Source: Aliiroseovarius crassostreae
Lineage (GTDB): Bacteria; Pseudomonadota; Alphaproteobacteria; Rhodobacterales; Rhodobacteraceae
NCBI RefSeq assembly: GCF_001307765.1
Contig: NZ_LKBA01000023.1
Span: 1-64,000, forward strand
DNA: 64,000 bases
Direction: 5' to 3'
A model generated the notes under the pieces. The model saw only the letters and a program-made list of their open reading frames with translations. It ran no database searches and was not told the DNA's origin. This document shows positions 53,158 through 61,701 of the stretch, in pieces (the first letter of the stretch is position 1; the number at the start of each line of letters is the position of its first letter). The position numbers and the translations under genes are program-made.

Positions 53158-53272
53158 AAAGCGTTTCGAGATTAACTTAAGACACAAGTTGATTTCGAAA
53201 CGCCCGCAACATCAGTAGGTTTCGAGCGTTTCGCCTCATTATTGTTTCTCAATAATAAGTCGAAACACTTTA
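53158..53272. repeat. GCGTTTC palindromic-family repeat, copy 6 (two hairpins), overlapping ndk stop
   Basis: Hairpin one (53158-53203) has AAAGCGTTTCGA and TCGAAACGC ends and inner arms ATTAACTT/AAGTTGAT (one G-U). Hairpin two (53226-53272) has GCGTTTCG and CGAAACACTTTA ends and inner arms with CTCATTATTG/CAATAATAAG (one G-U). Read on the minus strand, hairpin two starts with the ndk stop TAA. The 22-bp spacer is CCGCAACATCAGTAGG-like. This is the best-paired copy. Confidence 0.8.
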
Positions 53273-53692
53273 GCCCACCAGTTCCAGACCCGAGAAGAAG
53301 TAAGCGATTTCTTCTGCGGCGGTTTCCGGAGCGTCCGAACCGTGCACCGAGTTTTCGCCAACCGACTGGGCGAACTCTTTGCGGATAGTGCCTTCGTCAG
53401 CGTCAGCCGGGTTGGTGGCGCCCATCACGGTGCGGTAGGCTTTGATCGCGTCTTCGCCTTCCAGAACCTGCACAACAACCGGTTCCGAGATCATGAACTC
53501 GACCAGTTCACCGAAGAAGGGGCGCTCTTTGTGCACACCATAGAAGGTTTCGGCTTGTTTCTGGGTCATGTGGATGCGCTTTTGCGCGATGATGCGCAGA
53601 CCAGCGGCTTCGATCTTGGCGTTGATGGCGCCGGTCAGGTTGCGTTTGGTGGCATCGGGTTTGATGATCGAGAAGGTGCGTTGAATGGCCAT
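53270..53692 (-). CDS. ndk: Nucleoside diphosphate kinase
   Basis: The 140-residue enzyme balances nucleoside triphosphates. It has [18 protein letters not shown] at the start and the active-site [20 protein letters not shown] with the phosphorylated His near residue 117. ATG 53692 gives the family's normal start; an in-frame ATG at 53704 adds four residues. The stop codon is the first triplet of a palindromic repeat. Confidence 0.96.
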   Translation of the reverse strand: MAIQRTFSIIKPDATKRNLTGAINAKIEAAGLRIIAQKRIHMTQKQAETFYGVHKERPFFGELVEFMISEPVVVQVLEGEDAIKAYRTVMGATNPADADEGTIRKEFAQSVGENSVHGSDAPETAAEEIAYFFSGLELVG

Positions 53693-53824
53693 GTCGGTCC
53701 TCATTTATCTGCATGTTTCACGGGTGCCGGGATCGGCAATGTCTTTGGTCGCCCCCGTAACATGCCTAAGCCGTTCTGAAAAGAGCCGATTGACGCCTTG
53801 CCTGTGGTCAGGCACATGGGAAAC

Positions 53825-55675
53825 ATGTTGAAGATTTCCGATATCTCCTATGCGGTCGAAGGTCGCCCGCTGATCGAACATGCCTCGGCCACCATCCCCG
53901 ACGGCCACAAGGTGGGTCTTGTCGGGCGCAATGGCACCGGGAAAACCACGCTGTTTCGGCTGATCCGGGGCGAGCTGACGCTGGAAACCGGTGAAATTTC
54001 GGTGCCCAAGGGCGCACGGATTGGCGGCGTGGCGCAGGAGGTTCCGGCCAGCGACACTTCGCTTCTGGACACGGTTCTGGCGGCCGACACCGAGCGCGCG
54101 GCCCTGATGCAGGAGGCCGAGACCGCAACCGATCCCACACGCATTGCCGAGGTTCAGACCCGCCTGGCAGATATTGACGCCTGGAGCGCCGAAGCACGCG
54201 CCTCTTCCATCCTGAAGGGGCTTGGGTTTGACGATCACCAGCACGCCCTGCCCTGCGCCGATTTCTCCGGCGGCTGGCGGATGCGGGTGGCATTGGCCGC
54301 CGTGCTGTTTTCCCAACCAGATCTGTTGCTGCTCGATGAACCGACCAACTATCTCGATCTTGAAGGGGCGCTGTGGCTGGAGCAATATCTGGCGAAATAT
54401 CCCCATACGGTGATCATCGTCAGCCACGACCGGGGGCTGTTGAATCGGGCTGTGGGCGGGATCCTGCATTTGGAAGATCGCAAGCTGACCTATTATTCGG
54501 GACCGTATGACACATTCGCGGAAACCCGGGCTGCGCGGATTGCGGCGGCGGAAAGCGAAAACAAGAAGATCGCCGCACGCAAGGCCCATCTGCAATCTTA
54601 TGTAGACCGCTTCCGCTATAAGGCATCGAAAGCCGTTCAGGCCCAGTCGCGGCTGAAGATGATCGAAAAGCTGAAACCGATCACCACGCCGCAAGAGGCG
54701 GCTTTGAAGGCGTTCAGCTTCCCCGAACCAGAAGAGCTCTCTCCTCCGATCATCAACATGGAGGGCGCGGAAACCGGTTATGGGGAGACCACAATCCTGT
54801 CACGGATGAGCCTGCGCATTGATCAGGACGACCGGATCGCCCTTCTGGGCAAGAATGGTCAGGGCAAATCCACCCTGTCGAAACTCCTGTCCGACCGGCT
54901 GGAACTGAAATCGGGCCGCATGGTGAAATCCGCCAAGCTGCGGATCGGCTATTTTGCCCAGCATCAGATGGACGAACTTTACCCCGATGAAACCCCGATT
55001 GAGCACCTGCGCCGCCTGCGCCCGGATGAATTGCCCGGAAAGCATCGCGCGCGTCTGTCGGGATTTGGCCTGGGCGCCGAACAGGCCGAAACCGAGGTGC
55101 GGCGCCTGTCGGGGGGGCAAAAGGCACGGCTGACCCTGCTTCTGGCCACGCTGGACGCACCACATCTTCTGATTCTTGACGAGCCCACCAACCACCTCGA
55201 CATTGAAAGCCGCGAAGCCCTGGTCGAGGCGCTGACCGCTTATTCCGGCGCGGTGGTGCTGGTCAGTCACGACATGCATCTACTGTCGCTGGTGGCTGAT
55301 CGTCTGTGGCTTGTGAGCAAGGGGCGCGTCACCCCGTTTGACGGTGATCTTGAGGATTATCGCAAGCTCCTTCTGACCTCGGACACCCCCAAGAAACCCG
55401 CCAAACCTGCACCTGAAAAAGCCAAACGTGCGGATCGAGATACCCTGCTGGCCCTCAGAGCCGAGGCGCGCAAATGCGAGACACGCGTGGACAAGCTTTT
55501 GGAAATGCGAGATAAACTCGATCAGAAACTGGCTGATCCGACCCTCTATGATGGCAGCAAAGCCGATGAAATCGCCCTTTGGCAGAAAAAACACGCCGAG
55601 GTGATGGACGGGCTGGAACGCGCGGAGGAATTGTGGATGGTGGCGCAGGAAAACCTTGAGAAGGCAGAGGCTTGA
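53825..55675 (+). CDS. ABC-F family ATPase (ribosome-associated type)
   Basis: The 616-residue protein has two ABC ATPase domains and no membrane segment. Domain one: GLVGRNGTGKTTL (Walker A), FSGGWRMRVALAAVL, LLLLDEPTNYLD. Domain two: ALLGKNGQGKSTL, LSGGQKARLTLLLATL, LLILDEPTNHLD. The linker between them (about residues 230-310) is the ABC-F signature region. A C-terminal coiled coil follows (about 520-616). It resembles Uup/YheS-type translation factors. Start 53825 (MLKISDISYAVEG) was preferred to in-frame ATG 53798 or 53816. marC overlaps its stop (TGATG). Confidence 0.92.
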   Translation: MLKISDISYAVEGRPLIEHASATIPDGHKVGLVGRNGTGKTTLFRLIRGELTLETGEISVPKGARIGGVAQEVPASDTSLLDTVLAADTERAALMQEAETATDPTRIAEVQTRLADIDAWSAEARASSILKGLGFDDHQHALPCADFSGGWRMRVALAAVLFSQPDLLLLDEPTNYLDLEGALWLEQYLAKYPHTVIIVSHDRGLLNRAVGGILHLEDRKLTYYSGPYDTFAETRAARIAAAESENKKIAARKAHLQSYVDRFRYKASKAVQAQSRLKMIEKLKPITTPQEAALKAFSFPEPEELSPPIINMEGAETGYGETTILSRMSLRIDQDDRIALLGKNGQGKSTLSKLLSDRLELKSGRMVKSAKLRIGYFAQHQMDELYPDETPIEHLRRLRPDELPGKHRARLSGFGLGAEQAETEVRRLSGGQKARLTLLLATLDAPHLLILDEPTNHLDIESREALVEALTAYSGAVVLVSHDMHLLSLVADRLWLVSKGRVTPFDGDLEDYRKLLLTSDTPKKPAKPAPEKAKRADRDTLLALRAEARKCETRVDKLLEMRDKLDQKLADPTLYDGSKADEIALWQKKHAEVMDGLERAEELWMVAQENLEKAEA

Positions 55676-56307
55676 TGGTCGATCTTCAGTATTTCATACC
55701 GGCCTTTGTGACGCTATTTGTGGTCATGGACCCCATTGGTCTGACACCGCTGTTCCTCGCGCTGACCCAAGGGATGAACACACACCAGCGCCGGGTGATT
55801 GCGCTGCGGGCGGCGGGGGTTGCTGGCGTCTTGCTCACCCTCTTTGCCTTTCTTGGCGACAATGTGCTTGGGTTTTTGGGCATTTCCATGGCCGCTTTCC
55901 GTATTTCCGGTGGGATCCTTTTGCTGCTGACCGCGCTCGATATGCTGTTTGAGCGGCGCACCAAGCGGCGCAAGGACACGTCCGAGAAAACCATTGATGC
56001 CGAAGATGACCCGTCGGTCTTTCCCCTCGCCATGCCGTTGATGGCAGGTCCGGGGGCGATCGCCACGATGATCCTGTTATCCGGCGAAGGGGACGGGTAT
56101 TCCGGTGTGATGCTTGCCCTGGTGGTCATGGCGATGGTGCTGTTGATCACATTGGTCTTTTTCTTTGCCGCCAACCTGCTTGAACGGATGCTGCGTGAAA
56201 CCGGGATCACGGTGCTGACGCGCCTGCTTGGCATGCTTCTTGCCGCGTTGGCGGTGCAGTTTGTGCTGGACGGGCTGAAGGATTTTGGCCTGTTTGGCAT
56301 GGGCTAA
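55675..56307 (+). CDS. MarC family membrane protein
   Basis: The 210-residue inner-membrane protein of the MarC/NAAT family has about six helices. It shows FVTLFVVMDPIGLTPLFLALT near the start, FRISGGILLLLTALDMLFE in the middle and PLAMPLMAGPGAIATMILLSGE in the second half. MarC was once thought to mediate multiple antibiotic resistance, but that role is not supported; a transport function is suspected. Its ATG overlaps the ABC-F stop codon, indicating one operon. Confidence 0.9.
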   Translation: MVDLQYFIPAFVTLFVVMDPIGLTPLFLALTQGMNTHQRRVIALRAAGVAGVLLTLFAFLGDNVLGFLGISMAAFRISGGILLLLTALDMLFERRTKRRKDTSEKTIDAEDDPSVFPLAMPLMAGPGAIATMILLSGEGDGYSGVMLALVVMAMVLLITLVFFFAANLLERMLRETGITVLTRLLGMLLAALAVQFVLDGLKDFGLFGMG

Positions 56308-56450
56308 CTGAGAGCAGACAACCGTTTGGAAAAAATTGCTTCTTTGGCCTGTGGCCGGGATAGCAAAACACGGCACGAGGCGACAATTTTGCCCCCGCCC
56401 CGATGACAATTCCACGCGCGGTTCCTATATTTCGGGGACGGAGGAATGGA

Positions 56451-57032
56451 ATGACCGCTGATGATCTTGGACGTCTGGCCTATCTCGCGCTGCTGCTGAC
56501 AGCGGTGGCGGGGTATTTCATCTCCGAAAACCGGTTCAACCTCGGACAAACCCTGCGCCATGCCCTGCTCTGGGTGTTCATCTTCATTGGCGCCATGGCT
56601 GGGGTTGGTTTGTGGAATGACATCAGAAATGACATTTCCCCCAAACAAAGCTTTATTGAGACCTCCGGGCAGGTTGTGTTGCCCCGCGCCTTTGACGGAC
56701 ATTTCTACATACAACTCAAGATGAACGGGCAACCAATTGATTTCATAGTCGATACGGGCGCCAGCAATGTCGTGTTGACCAAAGAGGATGCCGAGCGCGC
56801 CGGGGTTGATCCATCCAGCCTGCGTTATTTTGGCCGCGCGCTGACCGCCAATGGGACCACCCGGACGGCCCCGGCCAATATTGCCCGGGTTGAGCTGGAA
56901 GGGATCACCGATTACGGGGTTGAGGTCTGGGTCAATGAAGGTGAAATGCCGCAATCTCTTCTTGGAAACAGCTATCTGCAACGCTTTGACAAGATCGAGA
57001 TCCGCCGCGACCAGCTGGTGCTGACGCGCTGA
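56451..57032 (+). CDS. Membrane-anchored retropepsin-like aspartic protease
   Basis: The 193-residue protein has two N-terminal hydrophobic segments (YLALLLTAVAGYFIS and HALLWVFIFIGAMAGVGLW, residues about 9-60) and a clan AA single-domain aspartic protease with the active-site motif IDFIVDTGASNVVLT near residue 100 and NSYLQRFDKIEI at the C-terminus. Such proteases act as dimers in the periplasm; substrates are unknown in Rhodobacterales. GGAGGAA precedes ATG 56451, deciding the start. Confidence 0.88.
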   Translation: MTADDLGRLAYLALLLTAVAGYFISENRFNLGQTLRHALLWVFIFIGAMAGVGLWNDIRNDISPKQSFIETSGQVVLPRAFDGHFYIQLKMNGQPIDFIVDTGASNVVLTKEDAERAGVDPSSLRYFGRALTANGTTRTAPANIARVELEGITDYGVEVWVNEGEMPQSLLGNSYLQRFDKIEIRRDQLVLTR

Positions 57033-57174
57033 ACCGCTGACCTTCGACAAGTGGGCGCAGCCGGTCCCGCTTGGCCCCCTTCCGTCCTGCTTCACCGATC
57101 CTGTTCACGGGGGCCGGCTCACCCGTGCCCGCAGCCGAAGTGCAACCGGGGTGAAAATAACGGGGGGTCGCCAA

Positions 57175-57681
57175 TCAGGAGCTTGCTTTCAGCTTCCATC
57201 GCCCACTGTCCTGGGACCAGTATTTTGCAGTGCATCCCGCCGCCACAACCGCTTTCCACTGGGTGCGGGCATGTGCCACCGCGTCCGGGTCATTGCCATC
57301 AAACAGGATGGAAACACGCTCCATCCCAGTCATTTCTTCGGGGCTCACCCCGGCCCCGTCCACTGAAATCAGCGTGTTGGCGCCGTTTGGGTTGTCCTGC
57401 CCCTCGGTCAGCAGCACCGGCTGGTCTGCCTCATGCGCGCCCCCGGCGCGCCCATGAGGCAAGAACCCGTCCTCCGGGGACAGCCAGAGTTTCTCATCCA
57501 GCCAGGTCAGCTGCTCCGGGTTGCGCCCCCGCACCAGCACCCGCCAGCCATTTTGCAGCGAACGGGTGAGAAGCACGGGCAGCGTGGCCTCAAGCGGCGT
57601 CAGGGTCATGTGGTAGAAAAAGACCTCGCCACCTGTCGGCGCGATGCCTTTTCCCTCCGAATTCTCCGCCGCCTGAGACAT
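57175..57681 (-). CDS. holC: DNA polymerase III chi subunit
   Basis: The 168-residue protein shows the HolC pattern: GEVFFYHMTLTPLEATLPVLLTRSLQNGWRVLVRGRNPEQLTWLDEKLWLSPEDGFLPHGRAG and PVLLTEGQDNPNGANTLISVDG. Chi links the clamp loader to single-stranded DNA-binding protein. It starts four bases after the pepA stop, the well-known pepA-holC order. The C-terminal ~30 residues (YWSQDSGRWKLK) form the usual short tail. Confidence 0.92.
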   Translation of the reverse strand: MSQAAENSEGKGIAPTGGEVFFYHMTLTPLEATLPVLLTRSLQNGWRVLVRGRNPEQLTWLDEKLWLSPEDGFLPHGRAGGAHEADQPVLLTEGQDNPNGANTLISVDGAGVSPEEMTGMERVSILFDGNDPDAVAHARTQWKAVVAAGCTAKYWSQDSGRWKLKASS

Positions 57682-57685
57682 GGGG

Positions 57686-59155
57686 TCAGCCTTCGAACAG
57701 GTCTGACACCAGACGGTTCAGGGCCAGAACGCCCCAACCGGTGGCACCTTTGGGCGCGTAGGTGGTATCCCCTGCGGTCTGCGCCGTGCCGGCGATATCG
57801 AGGTGAATCCAGGGAGTGCCCTCTTTGACGAAACGTTGCAGGAACTGGGCGGCGGTGATCGACCCCGCGGCGCGACCTCCGACGTTTTTCATATCCGCCT
57901 TGTTCGATTTCAGCAGCTTGTCATAGGCATCGCCCAGCGGCATGCGCCAGGCGCCTTCGCCTTCGGATTGCGCCGCCTTCAACATCGCGTTGCAAAGCGG
58001 GTCATCGTTTGAGAACACACCGGTATTTTCATGCCCAAGGCCGATGATGATCGCGCCGGTCAGGGTGGCCAGGTCGATCATCCCCATCGGGCTGAACGTT
58101 TCCTGCGCATACCACATGATGTCACACAGAACCAAACGCCCTTCGGCATCGGTGTTGATCACTTCGATCGTGTCACCTTTCATCGATGTCACGATGTCAC
58201 CGGGGCGTTGGGCACGACCATCAGGCATGTTTTCCACAAGCCCCACAACACCGACAACATTTGCCTTGGCCTTGCGTCCGGAAATTGCTTTCATTGCGCC
58301 TGCCACGGTGCCCGCACCGCCCATATCCATGGTCATGTCTTCCATGCCAGCCGCAGGTTTCAGGCTGATCCCGCCGGTGTCAAAGACCACGCCTTTGCCG
58401 ATCAGCGCCAGCGGGGCTGCGTCTTTCTCACCGCCATTCCATTTCATCACCACAACCTTGGACGGGCTTTCCGATCCCTGCCCGACCCCCAACAGCGCCC
58501 GCATACCGAGTTGTTCCAGCTCCGGCTCGTCCAGGACCGAAACCTCAACCCCAAGCTCTTTCAACGCCACCAGACGGTCGGCAAATTCGGTGGTGGTCAG
58601 GATGTTGGAGGGTTCGTTGACCAGATCGCGGGTGAAGAACACACCATCGGTCAGGGCGGCTGCCAGCTCTGCCTTGCCGTCGAAGGTTTCCGGCTTTGAG
58701 ACCATCACGGTCAACGCGCCGCCTTCCTGGGCGTCTTTGGACATGTGGTCCACGAATTCATAGGCGCGAAGGCAGGCCCCAAGCGCAAGTTCGTCAGCAA
58801 ACCGACGATTGCCGGCGAGCACCAGAACCTCTTTGCCCAACAGGGATTTACCGATGACCGCACCGGCCTTGCGCATGGCATTGCCCTTGGACCGTTTTGA
58901 CAGGCGCAGCACCTGGACCGCCTCGGCGGCAAGACCTGTGGGCCAGGCCAGCTCCGCTGCTTCCCCCTCTTTCATCTTTTCAAACCGCTCGCTTGAGGCA
59001 AATCGCGCCAGCGCGCCGCGCATGAGCTTGTTCACCCGGCGGGCGGCCGGGTCGAGTTTTCCGGGCTCGGAAACGATCACCACGATTCGTCCGCCATGGG
59101 TCGCAATGGCATCAAGGTCGGTGGCAATGAAGCGGGGGGTGATCGGGGTGGCCAT
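57686..59155 (-). CDS. pepA: Leucyl aminopeptidase
   Basis: The 489-residue M17 metallopeptidase removes N-terminal residues from peptides. The C-terminal catalytic domain shows LALIGKGVVFDTGGISLKPAAGMEDMTMDMGGAGTV and NTDAEGRLVLCDIMWYA, containing metal ligands. The N-terminal domain begins MATPITPRFIATDLDAIA. GGAAGGAG precedes ATG 59155. The longer in-frame start at 59335 overlaps the divergent lptF promoter region and was rejected. holC follows. Confidence 0.95.
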   Translation of the reverse strand: MATPITPRFIATDLDAIATHGGRIVVIVSEPGKLDPAARRVNKLMRGALARFASSERFEKMKEGEAAELAWPTGLAAEAVQVLRLSKRSKGNAMRKAGAVIGKSLLGKEVLVLAGNRRFADELALGACLRAYEFVDHMSKDAQEGGALTVMVSKPETFDGKAELAAALTDGVFFTRDLVNEPSNILTTTEFADRLVALKELGVEVSVLDEPELEQLGMRALLGVGQGSESPSKVVVMKWNGGEKDAAPLALIGKGVVFDTGGISLKPAAGMEDMTMDMGGAGTVAGAMKAISGRKAKANVVGVVGLVENMPDGRAQRPGDIVTSMKGDTIEVINTDAEGRLVLCDIMWYAQETFSPMGMIDLATLTGAIIIGLGHENTGVFSNDDPLCNAMLKAAQSEGEGAWRMPLGDAYDKLLKSNKADMKNVGGRAAGSITAAQFLQRFVKEGTPWIHLDIAGTAQTAGDTTYAPKGATGWGVLALNRLVSDLFEG

Positions 59156-59404
59156 GGGAACTCCTTCCAAAGGGCAACAAATGAGGCGCAGCTGAACCTG
59201 CAATCGGTCCGCGCCACCGTGACTATTGATCAAAACCGCCGCGATTCGAAGGGGGCATTCTCCGCTTGCAAATCCTTCCGGTTTTTCATCCGGGGGCGGC
59301 ATTCTTTTGCCATTCCTACCTGTCAGAGCAAACAAAGGCCAGATAGCAGTTTTCCCGCCCGCACCAATCCGCTAGAACCGCTTGAAGATGTTGTAATCTA
59401 TCGC

Positions 59405-60607
59405 ATGTGGCAATTGGGAAAAGTTGGGGGAAATTTGGCCAGGCTGGATCGATATATCTTGTCACAGCTCTTGGTGCTGTTCGGGCTGGCCGGCCTGGTC
59501 CTGGTTCTGATCTTCTGGATCAACCGGGCGGTGCGCCTGTTCGACTATATCATCTCTTCTGGCGAAACGGCGTTGGTCTTTCTTGAAATCTCGACCATGA
59601 TTCTGCCCAGCGTGATCGTGTTTGTCCTGCCGATTGCCGCCTTTACGGCCTCGATTGTGGTGATCAACCGACTGAATTCCGAAAGCGAGCTGGTGATCGC
59701 ACAGGCCACCGGGTTCGGCCCGTTCCGACTGGCGCGCCCGGTGCTGATCTTCGGGGTCATAGGGGCTGCGTTCATGCTGGTGCTGACCCATTACCTCTCC
59801 CCCAAAAGCCAGCTGAGCTTTGCCCAGAGGCAGGCGGAGATCTCGTCAGATGTGACATCGCGCTTCCTGATCGAAGGCAGTTTCGTACACCCCACCTCCG
59901 GGATCACCCTATATGTGCGCGAAATTACGCCCGAGGGTGAGCTTTTGGACCTGTTCCTGTCCGATGAGCGCGAGAAATCTGAGGGCGGGACCCTGGCCAC
60001 CTATACCGCCCAGCGGGCGCTTATCCTGAACACCGCAGAGGGCCCGCGCCTGTTGATGTTTGACGGGTTGGTGCAGATCCTGTCCCCCGATGGCCGACTG
60101 ACCACCACCGGGTTCGAAGAATTCACCTATGACATTTCTGCGCTGATTTCCGATCCGATTGCTGGCAAACGCAAGATCCGCCAGCTTTACACCCATGAAA
60201 TGCTGTTTCCCACCGAAGCCCTGATTGCCGAAACCCGCCAAAGCGCCACCGCCCTGCGCGCCGAGGCGCATTTCCGCAATGCCCAGGCGCTTTATGTCAT
60301 TGTCGCCGCCCTGACTGGCTATTCCATGCTGATTGCTGGCGGTTTCAGCCGCTTTGGCATGTGGCGTCAGGTGGTGATTTCCATCGGCGTTGTGGCCAGT
60401 TTCCAGACACTCGACAACACGATGCTTGATATCGCCCGCCGGAGCGACAGCGCCCTGCCCCTGATCTATCTGGCTTCTATTCTCGGCCTGCTGTTCAATT
60501 TCACGGTATTATGGAGCGCCACGCGCCCCTCCTTCCTGGCCATCCGCAAACGCCGGAAAGCGGCGACGCTTTTGGCCCGGACCACCGCACAGGAGGGGTC
60601 CGCATGA
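59405..60607 (+). CDS. lptF: LPS export permease LptF
   Basis: The 400-residue YjgP/YjgQ-type protein has the usual six membrane helices with a large periplasmic jelly-roll domain between helices 3 and 4. It begins RLDRYILSQLLVLFGLAGLVLVLIFW and has EISTMILPSVIVFVLPIAAFTA. Together with LptG and LptB it extracts lipopolysaccharide from the inner membrane. ATG 59405 gives the family start; the earlier in-frame start is inside pepA. Its stop overlaps the lptG start (ATGA). Confidence 0.95.
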   Translation: MWQLGKVGGNLARLDRYILSQLLVLFGLAGLVLVLIFWINRAVRLFDYIISSGETALVFLEISTMILPSVIVFVLPIAAFTASIVVINRLNSESELVIAQATGFGPFRLARPVLIFGVIGAAFMLVLTHYLSPKSQLSFAQRQAEISSDVTSRFLIEGSFVHPTSGITLYVREITPEGELLDLFLSDEREKSEGGTLATYTAQRALILNTAEGPRLLMFDGLVQILSPDGRLTTTGFEEFTYDISALISDPIAGKRKIRQLYTHEMLFPTEALIAETRQSATALRAEAHFRNAQALYVIVAALTGYSMLIAGGFSRFGMWRQVVISIGVVASFQTLDNTMLDIARRSDSALPLIYLASILGLLFNFTVLWSATRPSFLAIRKRRKAATLLARTTAQEGSA

Positions 60608-61701
60608 GGCTGCACCTCTATTTCGCCCGCCGTTTCCTGTTTTCCTTCGTGACCATGCTGGTGGTGCTGGGACTGGTGTTTGTGCTGCTGGATATGGTTG
60701 AGGGCATGCGCAAATTCGACGCAAGCCAGGTCGGCTTCACCGAGGTTCTGGGGCTGACACTTCTGAACATGCCCATGTGGATGTATCGCATCCTGCCGCT
60801 GGTGACCATTCTGGCAACCATCTGGATGTTCCTGAGCCTTGCGCGCAGCTCCGAGCTGGTGGTGACGCGTGCGTCGGGACGATCGGCCATGATCACCCTG
60901 ATTTCCCCGGTGGTCACGGTTTTCCTGATCGGGGTTGTGGCGCTGCTGATCTTCAACCCGATTTCCGCGGCAACCCAAAAGAAATATGAGCGCCTGTCGG
61001 CAGAATATTCCGGCGGAAGCCGTTCCATTTCCTCTGTTTCAAAAGGCGGGGTCTGGCTGCGACAGGGCAACAAGCAAGGGCAGATCGTGATCCGTGCCAG
61101 CCAGTCAAACAATGACGGAACCCGCTTGCAGGATGTGACGTTTTATTCATTTTCATCTGACGGCATGCCGACCAAACGCGTTTCGGCCCGTCAGGCCACG
61201 CTGGAACCGGGCCGCTGGGCGCTGCGCTCGGCCAAGGTCTGGAATTTTGATCTGTCCGACAACCCCGAAGGTGAGGCACTGGTGCTGCCCTCCTATTGGA
61301 TCGCCACAAACCTGACCGAGGAACAGATCCGCGACAGTTTCGGCAAGCCCTCCAATATTTCAATTTGGGATCTGCCCAGTTTTATCACCCGGTTGAATGA
61401 GGCAGGGTTTTCCCCCCGCCTGCATCAGGTCTGGTTGCAGATCGAGCTTTCCACCCCCCTGTTTCTGGTGGCCATGGTGCTGATCGGCGCCTCGTTCACC
61501 ATGCGTCATACCCGGTTCGGACGCACCGGCATCATGGTTGTGTCAGCGCTTGTTCTTGGGTTTGGCTTTTATTTCATTCGTAATTTCGCGCAGATCCTTG
61601 GCGAGAACGGACAGATCCCGGTGATTTTTGCCGCCTGGACCACCCCGATTTCGGGGATCCTTCTGTCGCTCGGATTTCTGCTGCATCTGGAGGATGGGTA
61701 A
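60604..61701 (+). CDS. lptG: LPS export permease LptG
   Basis: The 365-residue partner of LptF, also six helices around a periplasmic domain, begins MRLHLYFARRFLFSFVTMLVVLGLVFVLLD and has MYRILPLVTILATIWMFLSLARSSELVVTRASG. It completes the LptB2FG exporter. It overlaps lptF by ATGA and lptD by TAATG, so the three genes are translationally coupled. The gene for LptB is not in this window. Confidence 0.95.
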   Translation: MRLHLYFARRFLFSFVTMLVVLGLVFVLLDMVEGMRKFDASQVGFTEVLGLTLLNMPMWMYRILPLVTILATIWMFLSLARSSELVVTRASGRSAMITLISPVVTVFLIGVVALLIFNPISAATQKKYERLSAEYSGGSRSISSVSKGGVWLRQGNKQGQIVIRASQSNNDGTRLQDVTFYSFSSDGMPTKRVSARQATLEPGRWALRSAKVWNFDLSDNPEGEALVLPSYWIATNLTEEQIRDSFGKPSNISIWDLPSFITRLNEAGFSPRLHQVWLQIELSTPLFLVAMVLIGASFTMRHTRFGRTGIMVVSALVLGFGFYFIRNFAQILGENGQIPVIFAAWTTPISGILLSLGFLLHLEDG

